Shown here one piece after another: positions 52,363 through 59,308 of a stretch of 64,000 nt of DNA. This DNA comes from Mesorhizobium sp. NZP2298 (GTDB taxonomy: Bacteria > Pseudomonadota > Alphaproteobacteria > Rhizobiales > Rhizobiaceae). Both the position numbers and the translations under genes were made by a program. Location: assembly GCF_013170825.1 (NCBI RefSeq), contig NZ_CP033365.1:2864001-2928000 (forward strand), read 5' to 3'. Each line of letters opens with the position of its first letter. The first letter of the stretch is position 1. The notes under the pieces were generated by a model that was given only the letters and a program-made list of their open reading frames with translations, made no database searches and was not told where the DNA came from.

Positions 52363-53030
52363 CGGCGCGGCCTCCTGACGAAGACCATCCAGTAGACGCC
52401 GGCGAAGAAGGCCCGGAAGCCCAGCGTCAGCACAAGATAGGAAACGGTGATCAGCGTGTAGGTCTCGAAGGAGCGGTAGGTGCGCGAGTCGATGAAGGCG
52501 GCCTGGTGGAACAGCTCGGTGGCGCCGATGGAGGAGACGACGCTGGTGGTCAGCATGATCAGCACGAACTGGCTGGCCAGCGCCGGGTAGATCGTCTTGA
52601 CCGCCTGGAACAGCACGACATGGCGGAAGGTCTGGCCGGCGGTGAGGCCGAGCGAGCGGCCGGCCTCGACCTGGCTCTGGCGCACCGACTGGAAGCCGGC
52701 GCGCAGGATTTCCGCGCCATAGGCGCCCATGTTGATCGACAGCGCGATCAGCGCGGCGGTGTTGGCGCCAAGCTTGATGCCGATCGAAGGCAGGCCGAAG
52801 AAGACGATGAACAGCTGCACCAGCAGCGGCGTGTTGCGCAGCGCCTCGACATAGACGCGGGCGCAGGCGCGCAGCGGCATAAGCGGGCTGATCGAGGCCA
52901 TGGCGAAGATCAAGCCGATGGCGAGGCCGCAGAGCATGGTGACGACCGAGAACTGCAAGGTCAGCAGCACGCCTTGCGCGATCTCGGGGATATAGCGCAG
53001 CAGGACATCAAATTTGAAATTATAGCTCAT
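52359..53030 (-). CDS. amino-acid ABC transporter permease
   Basis: A 223-residue permease, first gene of the importer operon. Family motifs are EALRNTPLLVQLFIVFFGLP and the coupling-loop RQSQVEAGRSLGLTAGQTFR. Its ATG lies about 80 bases from the large palindrome at 53111-53143, so the operon is probably under the divergent IclR regulator. Confidence 0.94.
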   Translation of the reverse strand: MSYNFKFDVLLRYIPEIAQGVLLTLQFSVVTMLCGLAIGLIFAMASISPLMPLRACARVYVEALRNTPLLVQLFIVFFGLPSIGIKLGANTAALIALSINMGAYGAEILRAGFQSVRQSQVEAGRSLGLTAGQTFRHVVLFQAVKTIYPALASQFVLIMLTTSVVSSIGATELFHQAAFIDSRTYRSFETYTLITVSYLVLTLGFRAFFAGVYWMVFVRRPRR

Positions 53031-53110
53031 GGATGCAGAGCGTCCCCCTATGCAACTCCAGGCAGATCGCTATTTTCCGCTCGGATTTGCTGGACACCAC
53101 GCTATCGTCG

Positions 53111-53143
53111 CTTCATATGTGACGTCAAGCGTCATCTATGAAG
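53111..53143. promoter_or_regulatory. 33-bp palindromic operator candidate
   Basis: CTTCATA and TGACG on the left (53111-53117, 53120-53124) mirror CGTCA and TATGAAG on the right (53130-53134, 53137-53143); twelve of fourteen arm positions match around a five-base centre. It lies between the importer operon and the divergent IclR gene and covers that gene's first possible ATG. It is probably the IclR binding site. Confidence 0.6.
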
Positions 53144-53914
53144 CGGATGCAAATGACGGACGACAAGCTCAATTACAGCGCGCCGGCCCTCGAAAAGGGG
53201 CTGGATATCCTCGAATTGCTGGCCAATGCCGGCCAGCCCATGGGCACGCGCCAGATCGCGGAGGAACTGGGGCGATCGAAGAACGAGATCTTCCGCATGG
53301 TCCATGTGCTGCTTGCGCGCGGCTATATCCAGCGCGATGAGGGCGGCGAGGGGCTGATGCTGTCGAACAAGCTGTTCGGGCTCGGCATGCAGACGGCGCG
53401 CGCCCGCGACCTGGTCAGCACGGCGGCCCCCATCGTCGAGCGCTTCGCCGAGGAGGTGCACCAGGCGGCGCATCTGGTCGTCGCGCATCGCGGCGAAACC
53501 GTCATCATCGCGGCCGCATCGGGCGGGGCGGACATGAACTTCTCGCTCAAGCTCGGCTATCGCCGGCCGCTGGCGGATGCCCATTCCGGGCTGGTGCTGA
53601 TGGCGTTCCAGCCCAAGCCCGTGCGTGACCGGATGATCGCCGAATGCCTGATGCTGATGCGCGAGCCGCCGGACCCGACGACGCTCGCCGCCGAACTCGA
53701 CGCGGTGCGCGAGCGCGGCGCCATCATCCATGAGAGCCGCGACATCATCGGCGTAACCGACGTCGTCTGTCCGATCATCGCCGGCGACGGGCGCGCCGTG
53801 GCCTGCGTGACGGTGGCGGCGGTCAGCCGACGCAGTGCCGCGCCCAATTTCGAGGCCATGCTGGCGCGGCTGAAGCTCGCCTGCGCCGAGATCGCGCATG
53901 AGCTTGGAGGGTAG
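53138..53914 (+). CDS. IclR-family transcriptional regulator
   Basis: A 258-residue IclR protein. The winged helix is SAPALEKGLDILELLANAGQ then MGTRQIAEELGRSKNEIFRM; the C-terminal effector domain has VHQAAHLVVAHRGETVI and the late YRRPLADAHSGLVLMAF, DVVCPIIAGDGRAVACVTV segments. It should sense a metabolite of the imported compound and control the divergent ABC operon and perhaps itself. ATGs at 53138, 53147 and 53153 are all possible; because the palindrome reaches 53143, the last may be the real start. Confidence 0.9.
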   Translation: MKRMQMTDDKLNYSAPALEKGLDILELLANAGQPMGTRQIAEELGRSKNEIFRMVHVLLARGYIQRDEGGEGLMLSNKLFGLGMQTARARDLVSTAAPIVERFAEEVHQAAHLVVAHRGETVIIAAASGGADMNFSLKLGYRRPLADAHSGLVLMAFQPKPVRDRMIAECLMLMREPPDPTTLAAELDAVRERGAIIHESRDIIGVTDVVCPIIAGDGRAVACVTVAAVSRRSAAPNFEAMLARLKLACAEIAHELGG

Positions 53915-53920
53915 CGAGGC

Positions 53921-55078
53921 TCAGCCCGCGACGATGATGTCGCGCGGCGTGCGGGACAGCACCTCCGCACCGGTCATGGTGACAAGCACATTGTCGATGA
54001 TGCGGGCGCCAAGGCCTTCGGCGCCGATATAGACCGGCGGCTCGATGGTGACCACCATGCCGGCCTTCAGCATGTGCGGGCTGTCGCCGATCATGTGCAG
54101 CGGCTCGGCCCAGCTCGGCGGAAAGCCTGGCCCCAGCGCATAGCCGGATGTGTGGACACGGCAGGCTTCGAGCCCGGCCTCGCCGATGACGGCGCGGGCC
54201 GCGTGGTGCGGCACGGTTGCCGGCACGCCGTCGCGGATCGCCGCGATCATGGCGTCGCTGGCGCGCAGCACGATGTCGTGCAATTCGGCCATGCGCGGCG
54301 TCGGCGTGCCCAGCGCGAAATTGCGGCCGATGGTGGCGGTGTAGCGGTTGAAGGTAGCGCCGAATTCGATGTTGCCGAAATCGCCATGTTCAAGCCTGCG
54401 CGCGGTCGGCGCGCCGTGGCTGTAGGCGGAGCGCGGGCCGGAGACGAGGTTGATCGGGCTGGCGGCGATGCCGCTGCCGTTGCGCAGCAAGCTCTCGTGG
54501 ATGCCGCCGGCCAGCGCCAGTTCCGACAGGCCCGCCGCGAGTTCGCCGGCAAAACGCTCCATGCCAAGGTCGGCAAGGGCCGCCGCGCGCCTGATATAGC
54601 CGATCTCGGCCGGCGACTTCACCAGCTTCAGGCCGGCGATCAACTCGGTCGCCTCGGTGACCATGGCATCGCCGATGACGGCGCGAAGGCCGAGATAGTG
54701 ATGCGGGTGGAGGTAGTAGGCCGGCACTTCGAGGCCGACGCGCCCGCCGAGCACGCCGTGGCGCCGCGCCACGCCGGCGAAGGCCGCGACCGGATCCTCG
54801 TTCTCGCCGCCGCCATAGCCCTGCACCTCGCCGGCAAGGGCGTCCGTCTCGAATTCATGCACCTCGCCCTGGCGTGTCAGCACGACCAGCGGCTCGTTGC
54901 GCGCGCCGACCAGCAGGCATTGGAATTCCTGGTAGCTCTTGGCGTCGCTGCCGGTCAGCCAATGGATGGAGGCGGGGTGAACGGCAACCAGCCAGTCTAG
55001 GTCGCGTGCGGCCATGGCGGCGCGGACACGCGCCAGCCGATCGGCGAACTCGGCGACGGTGAAATCGTGTTTCGACAT
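53921..55078 (-). CDS. M24-family creatinase/ectoine-hydrolase-like enzyme
   Basis: A 385-residue pita-bread-fold protein with a creatinase N-terminal domain (VAVHPASIHWLTGSDAKSYQ) and an M24 domain. The metal ligands of true aminopeptidases are not kept: the usual DxG...D region reads NIEFGATFNRYTATIGRNF and the GHGIG region reads VHTSGYALGPGFPPSWAE. Loss of these, with the Gly-Tyr-x-x-Gly and PPSW-E segment, matches creatinase-type and ectoine hydrolase (DoeA) enzymes, which open C-N bonds without metal. The ATG at 55076-55078 overlaps the stop of the upstream RidA gene (ATGA); the longer frame belongs to that gene's shadow. Ectoine hydrolase is the nearest guess; the true substrate is open. 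Confidence 0.82.
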   Translation of the reverse strand: MSKHDFTVAEFADRLARVRAAMAARDLDWLVAVHPASIHWLTGSDAKSYQEFQCLLVGARNEPLVVLTRQGEVHEFETDALAGEVQGYGGGENEDPVAAFAGVARRHGVLGGRVGLEVPAYYLHPHHYLGLRAVIGDAMVTEATELIAGLKLVKSPAEIGYIRRAAALADLGMERFAGELAAGLSELALAGGIHESLLRNGSGIAASPINLVSGPRSAYSHGAPTARRLEHGDFGNIEFGATFNRYTATIGRNFALGTPTPRMAELHDIVLRASDAMIAAIRDGVPATVPHHAARAVIGEAGLEACRVHTSGYALGPGFPPSWAEPLHMIGDSPHMLKAGMVVTIEPPVYIGAEGLGARIIDNVLVTMTGAEVLSRTPRDIIVAG

Positions 55079-56286
55079 CAGTCTCGCGTCACCGCCATTG
55101 CCTCGATCTCGATCAGCAGGTTCTCGAAGGCAAAGCCGGCAACACGGATCGCGGTAACCGCCGGACCGGGCTCGGGGTAGAATTCGCGCTGCACGCAGGC
55201 AATCACCGCGCGCGTGGCCTCGATCCCGGCCCAGCTGCCTTCGGCGTGATAGTAGATATAGAGCTTGGCGACGTCGCTTTCGTCGAGCCCGCCTTCGGCC
55301 AGCGTGCGGCGGATGAACTCGAAGACGTTGCGGGTCTGCGTCTCCATGTCGTCGCCGACGGCCTGTGCCTTGTTGTCGGCCGAGATCTGGCCGCCGATGA
55401 AGGCGAGCCCGCCGATCTTCCAGCCTTGCGTGAACTGGGTGTTGGGAATGCTCCAGTCCCAATGGTCGGCAGGCTGCAGGCGCTGCTTGTCGTCGCCGAG
55501 CATGCCGATGCCCTCGACCTGGATCAGTTCGTCGGCATTGCCCATGCCCTGGATGCGCAGTCCGGCACCGGCCGCCGAAGGCACAGACATGTAGCGGCGG
55601 CGCACATTGGTCATCTTCTCCCAGTAGTTGGTGACCTCGCGGCCCTCGCCGAAAAAGCGGAAATAGGTGTTCTGGCGCATCAGGCTGTGGCGGTCGCCGC
55701 CGCCCGACCGCAGCATGGTGTCGAGGTTGCGGAAGGCCTCCTCGGTCTGCACCTCGATATCGCCGAGCCCGAGCACATTGCCCTCGGCATCGAGCGAGCG
55801 CTGGCCGCCGACAAACAGCATGTCACCAACCTTCCAACCATGGACGAAGGGCAGATCCTTGCGCCAGCGCCAGTGACCCGGCGGGTCGAGCAGCTCGCGC
55901 TTGCCGCCGATCACGACCCAGGCGTCGACCATCAGCAGCGCGCCCTCGCGGTCGAGGCCGCAGCGGATTTCCGTGGTGGTCGGGCCGGGGGCCGCGAAAC
56001 AGCCGGCGCGCACGGCATCGAGTTCGTCGAGGAAGGCGCCGACGGCATCGGCCTCGCAACTGAAATAGATGTTGTGCTTGACCACATCGGCCATCCCGGC
56101 GCCGGCCTGGGCGAGAAGGGCCGCCAACCGGTCGAAGATGGCGCGCGCCTGACCGGTTATGCCGGTTGCGACCATATTGCCTCTGGCGTCCGTCGCCATC
56201 AGCCCGCCGATGAAGACCAGGTCGCCGGCGCGGACGGCCTGTGGCGTCGATCCTTCGATATCGCTGAATGTCTGCATCCGCACCAC
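55078..56286 (-). CDS. triple RidA-domain protein
   Basis: A protein of about 402 residues made of three tandem YjgF/YER057c/UK114 (RidA) domains, roughly 15-130, 145-270 and 280-400. Each has the strand-loop AGDLVFIGGLMATDARGN, VGDMLFVGGQRSLDAEGN or IGGLAFIGGQISADNKAQ, then the helix with Q(A/T)R or QTEEAF and a late hydrophobic strand (LLMVDAWVV, LIQVEGIGML, LLIEIEAMAV). RidA proteins are homotrimers with active sites between subunits, so this looks like a single-chain trimer. The arginine normally used in imine hydrolysis (in PARS) is replaced in all three. A pair of GTG codons with GGAGG in front are the best starts. It is first in an operon with the M24 enzyme. Confidence 0.88.
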   Translation of the reverse strand: MVRMQTFSDIEGSTPQAVRAGDLVFIGGLMATDARGNMVATGITGQARAIFDRLAALLAQAGAGMADVVKHNIYFSCEADAVGAFLDELDAVRAGCFAAPGPTTTEIRCGLDREGALLMVDAWVVIGGKRELLDPPGHWRWRKDLPFVHGWKVGDMLFVGGQRSLDAEGNVLGLGDIEVQTEEAFRNLDTMLRSGGGDRHSLMRQNTYFRFFGEGREVTNYWEKMTNVRRRYMSVPSAAGAGLRIQGMGNADELIQVEGIGMLGDDKQRLQPADHWDWSIPNTQFTQGWKIGGLAFIGGQISADNKAQAVGDDMETQTRNVFEFIRRTLAEGGLDESDVAKLYIYYHAEGSWAGIEATRAVIACVQREFYPEPGPAVTAIRVAGFAFENLLIEIEAMAVTRD

Positions 56287-56308
56287 GTATCCTCCCCGCT
56301 GATTTTAT

Positions 56309-56330
56309 ACTTACTTACCTGCAAGTCAGT
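56309..56330. promoter_or_regulatory. TetR-type operator candidate
   Basis: ACTTACTT (56309-56316) and AAGTCAGT (56323-56330) are inverted repeats with seven of eight matches and a six-base spacer. It lies between the divergent RidA and TetR genes, just upstream of the RidA ribosome-binding site. Confidence 0.55.
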
Positions 56331-56401
56331 TTCTCGTCAAATGCTGGGGATGCCGCAAAGCTTCGGCGTCCAAGGCCAACGCATTTGGCTATGATGGAAG
56401 C

Positions 56402-57004
56402 ATGGACGAGACCGACACCAGACAGGCGATCAAGGATACGGCGCTGGAGCTTCTGGTGCGTCATGGCTATCGCGGCACCAGCTTCGGCGATATCTCGGCG
56501 GCGCTCGGCACGACGCGCGCCAACATCCACTATCATTTCGGCAACAAACAGGCGCTGGTCGACGAGGTGCTTGGCGACTACATGCAGGCGACGCTGAGCG
56601 GCTTGCGCGCGGTCTGGTCGGCGGAGGGAGCCAGCCTGTCCGATCAGGTCGAGGCGATGATCGCCTACAGCCGCGCGCGTTTCAGCCATTTCAATCCGAG
56701 CGGTACCGAGGGGCACGGCTGGAGCCTGATCTCGCGGCTGCGCCAGGATGCCGATCTGCTGGGCGATCGCGGCCGGCAGATGCTTAGCCATTTCGGCGTC
56801 GAGCTCTCGGCTCTGTTTGCGGAGGCGCTGTCGTCGGCGGGTCGGCGCGGCGAGCTTGCGCCCAATGTGGTGCCGGCCGACGCCGCGCTGCTGTTTGCGG
56901 TGATAGCCGACAATGCCGCGCCGATCACGCTTGCCGAGGGCGGTTTCGAGCGGCTGGAGCGGACCTATCGCAGCCTGCGGCAGATGATCGAGAACCGGTC
57001 CTGA
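56402..57004 (+). CDS. TetR-family transcriptional regulator
   Basis: A 200-residue TetR protein. The helix-turn-helix is in ALELLVRHGYRGTSFGDISA followed by GTTRANIHYHFGNKQALVDE, the classic YYHF-type end. The C-terminal ligand domain is helical and not specific. It is divergent from the RidA/M24 operon and near the palindrome at 56309-56330, so it very likely represses that operon. Its 3' end is convergent with the PanB-like gene. Confidence 0.92.
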   Translation: MDETDTRQAIKDTALELLVRHGYRGTSFGDISAALGTTRANIHYHFGNKQALVDEVLGDYMQATLSGLRAVWSAEGASLSDQVEAMIAYSRARFSHFNPSGTEGHGWSLISRLRQDADLLGDRGRQMLSHFGVELSALFAEALSSAGRRGELAPNVVPADAALLFAVIADNAAPITLAEGGFERLERTYRSLRQMIENRS

Positions 57005-57034
57005 ACGGATCAAGGGCCGGCTCTATCCGCTTGT

Positions 57035-57874
57035 TTATCCTCGGCTAATCTCGCCCGCCTTGAGACGGGTGCGAAACTCCTCCAGCTCGGCATCGGCAAT
57101 GCCGGCGACCTCGGTCTCGGCCGGATAGCCGCCGGCGGCGACCTCCTTGCGAAAGCCTGACAGCGCCTCGACGCGGGCATCGCGGACGGCCTTGTGGAGG
57201 GCGGCCAGATTGCCCCAGGCGCGGGCATGGCGGGGCAGGCGGGCGCTTTCGCCTGATATGTCCGAGGTGAACAGGAACATCACATCGGCTGATGGACCGG
57301 AACCCAGCGAGACCGTGACCAGCCCGGTGCGGCGGTTGATCTCGGCCATGACCTCGGCTGGAATGATTTCGCATTCGACGGCGAAGGCGCCGGCATCTTC
57401 CAGCCGACGGAAGCGGTCCCACAATTCGAGCGCCTCGATGGCGGTCTTGCCGACGGCGCGTATGCCGCCGACCCAGGTCGATTTGCGCGGCACGAAGCCG
57501 AGATGGCCCATCACGGGGATCTGCTCGTTGGCGAGCATGCGCACGGTCTCGTGGCCGCGTCCGGTGATGACGGCGTCGGCGCCGGCCGTGATCGCGCTGA
57601 AGGCGGTGCGCAGGATCTCGTCCGATGTCACCGCGTCGGCGAAGCCGAGGGCGGCGGTGACGAAGACACGGCGCGAGCCTTCGCGCACGCGCGCCACATT
57701 GGCGGCGCGGCACACCACCATCTCGATGCCGGCGGCCTCCGCCGCCTCCGCCTCGTCCACCGTCTCGGCCGTCACCTGCGCGACGTGCCGGCCGCTGCCC
57801 TTCAGCGCCCGCAGGCTGGCGACGGTTGCGCCGCGCTCGACCTCGCGGCCGCCGAAGTCGAAGATGCGGGGCAT
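57035..57874 (-). CDS. ketopantoate hydroxymethyltransferase-like (PanB-like) protein
   Basis: A 279-residue TIM-barrel protein with a distant PanB pattern: ITAGADAVITGRGHETVRML, IPVMGHLGFVPRKSTWVGG, ECEIIPAEVMAEINRRTG and SLGSGPSADVMFLFTSDISG. The N-terminal metal-binding GDSL/D segments of true PanB are replaced (AGIEMVVCRAANVARVREG), so the classical transfer of a hydroxymethyl group to ketoisovalerate is doubtful. It starts one base after the RbsD stop in the opposite sense of reading order, that is, as the last gene of the Rbs operon. A role in aldol cleavage or phosphoenolpyruvate-mutase-like chemistry on a sugar-derived acid is possible. Function unknown. Confidence 0.75.
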   Translation of the reverse strand: MPRIFDFGGREVERGATVASLRALKGSGRHVAQVTAETVDEAEAAEAAGIEMVVCRAANVARVREGSRRVFVTAALGFADAVTSDEILRTAFSAITAGADAVITGRGHETVRMLANEQIPVMGHLGFVPRKSTWVGGIRAVGKTAIEALELWDRFRRLEDAGAFAVECEIIPAEVMAEINRRTGLVTVSLGSGPSADVMFLFTSDISGESARLPRHARAWGNLAALHKAVRDARVEALSGFRKEVAAGGYPAETEVAGIADAELEEFRTRLKAGEISRG

Positions 57875-57875
57875 G

Positions 57876-58337
57876 TCAGCCCTTCAGCTTCTTCGCGTAG
57901 TAGTCGGGCGCGACAACGCCGGGCTTGGAGAACCAGGCCGGCACGTCGACGCCGGAATAGAGCAGGATGTTGCCCCAGGGGTCGAAGGCGCCGGTGCGCA
58001 CGATGACCTTGGCCTTTTTGGCCATCTCGCCGAGGATGGTCTCGTGCGTGGTCGTCTCGAAATCGGCGTCCGGGAACAGGCGCTTGAGCTTCGCCAGCAG
58101 CGGCGCGTTGTGCACCGGCAGCGTGTCGGCATAGCCGACGCGCTCGGCGATCAGGTTCGCCGCGATCGGGCCGAGCACCGTTTCCAGGTCCGGCACGTCG
58201 GGCGAGATGGCGAGGTCGATGCGCCAGGCGCTCGACGGGATCGGAAAGCCCGCGTCGCAGACGATCATCAGATCGCCGTGGCCCATCGAGGCGATGGCGT
58301 GCGACAGTTCGGCGTTGAGCAGGCGGTTCCGGTTCAT
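57876..58337 (-). CDS. rbsD: RbsD-type sugar pyranase/mutarotase
   Basis: A 153-residue protein of the RbsD/FucU family, which interconverts pyranose and furanose forms of a sugar before phosphorylation. The catalytic-site histidine is in ASMGHGDLMIVCDAGFPIP; ETVLGPIAANLIAERVGYA and VIVRTGAFDPWGNILLYSGV complete the pattern. The ATG at 58335-58337 (overlapping the ribokinase stop) has AAGGAA upstream. RbsD proteins are ribose specific while FucU acts on fucose; here the ribokinase and RbsA/B/C neighbours favour ribose or a ribose-like sugar. Confidence 0.9.
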   Translation of the reverse strand: MNRNRLLNAELSHAIASMGHGDLMIVCDAGFPIPSSAWRIDLAISPDVPDLETVLGPIAANLIAERVGYADTLPVHNAPLLAKLKRLFPDADFETTTHETILGEMAKKAKVIVRTGAFDPWGNILLYSGVDVPAWFSKPGVVAPDYYAKKLKG

Positions 58338-59296
58338 GTCGTTTCCTTCCAAGTTGTCTTGAGGGCTTGCGCATAAAGCGCGTCGGCCTGACCGCGTTCG
58401 GGCAGGCCGGGAATGACGCCGAGCCTTGTGCAGGCTATGCCACCGCAGACGACGCCGAAGCGCACGGCGTCGACAATGTCGCGGCCCTCGGCCAGCGCCA
58501 CGGCAAAGCCTGAGTTAAAGGCGTCGCCGGCGCCGGTGGTGTCGACCACCCCGACCGGCACGGCCGGCACCATGATGTCGAGCTCGTCGGTCAGGATCAG
58601 CGCGCCGCTGCGGCCAAGCGTCACCACGACGTTGCGCACGCCACGGCGGCGCAGTTCGCCGGCCAGTTCGCGTGACGAGCGCGGATCGTCGGCGGGCAGG
58701 CCAAGCAGGATGCGCAATTCGCTTTCGTTCGGCGTTAGATAGTCGACATTGGCGAAGATCGCGTCGGGAAGCTGGCGCGCGGGGGCTGGATTGAGGATGG
58801 TGCGGGCGCCGTGCCTGCGGCCAAGCTCCATGGCGCGGGCGGCTGCGGGTATCGGCACTTCGAGCACGGTCATCACCACATCGCTCCGCGCAATGCGCTG
58901 TTCCGCGGTATCGACGACTGCCGCGTCCATCAGCTCGTTGGCGCCCATGTCGAGGATGATGAAATTCTCGCCCTTGTCGTTGAGGATGATGAAGCCGACG
59001 CCGGTGGCGCGTTCCGTCCGTGTCGTCACAAAGCTCGCATCGACGCCCTCGGCGGCATAGAGGTCGGTGGCGATGCCGGCGAGCTTGTCGGTGCCGATGA
59101 TGGCGACCAGCGAGGAGGCGGCGCCGAGCCTGGAGGTCGCCACCGCCTGGTTCGAGCCCTTGCCGCCGGCGCCCATGTCGAAATCGGTGCCGAGCATGGT
59201 CTCGCCGAAGATCGGCAGTTTCGGCGCCCGCATGGTCAGGCCGACAGCGAAGCTGCCGACGATGGTGATCCTTGGTGCGGTCTGGGGTTTGCTCAT
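58334..59296 (-). CDS. rbsK: ribokinase-family sugar kinase
   Basis: A 320-residue PfkB-family kinase. The N-terminal glycine motif is GAGGKGSNQAVATSRLG and the catalytic base motif is VDTTGAGDAFNSGFAVALAE, with the ATP loop VVVTLGRSGALILTDE. It phosphorylates C5 of ribose or a related sugar or nucleoside. GAGG lies six bases before the ATG at 59294-59296. It overlaps RbsD by four bases and follows the transporter ATPase by 12 bases, so it is a core member of the operon. The exact sugar is not shown. Confidence 0.9.
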   Translation of the reverse strand: MSKPQTAPRITIVGSFAVGLTMRAPKLPIFGETMLGTDFDMGAGGKGSNQAVATSRLGAASSLVAIIGTDKLAGIATDLYAAEGVDASFVTTRTERATGVGFIILNDKGENFIILDMGANELMDAAVVDTAEQRIARSDVVMTVLEVPIPAAARAMELGRRHGARTILNPAPARQLPDAIFANVDYLTPNESELRILLGLPADDPRSSRELAGELRRRGVRNVVVTLGRSGALILTDELDIMVPAVPVGVVDTTGAGDAFNSGFAVALAEGRDIVDAVRFGVVCGGIACTRLGVIPGLPERGQADALYAQALKTTWKETT

Positions 59297-59308
59297 CAAT
59301 CGCCTCGT

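Noticed and set aside
55079..55462. Upstream extension of the M24 frame
   Set aside because: It runs out of frame through the RidA gene; the M24 protein starts at an ATGA overlap.
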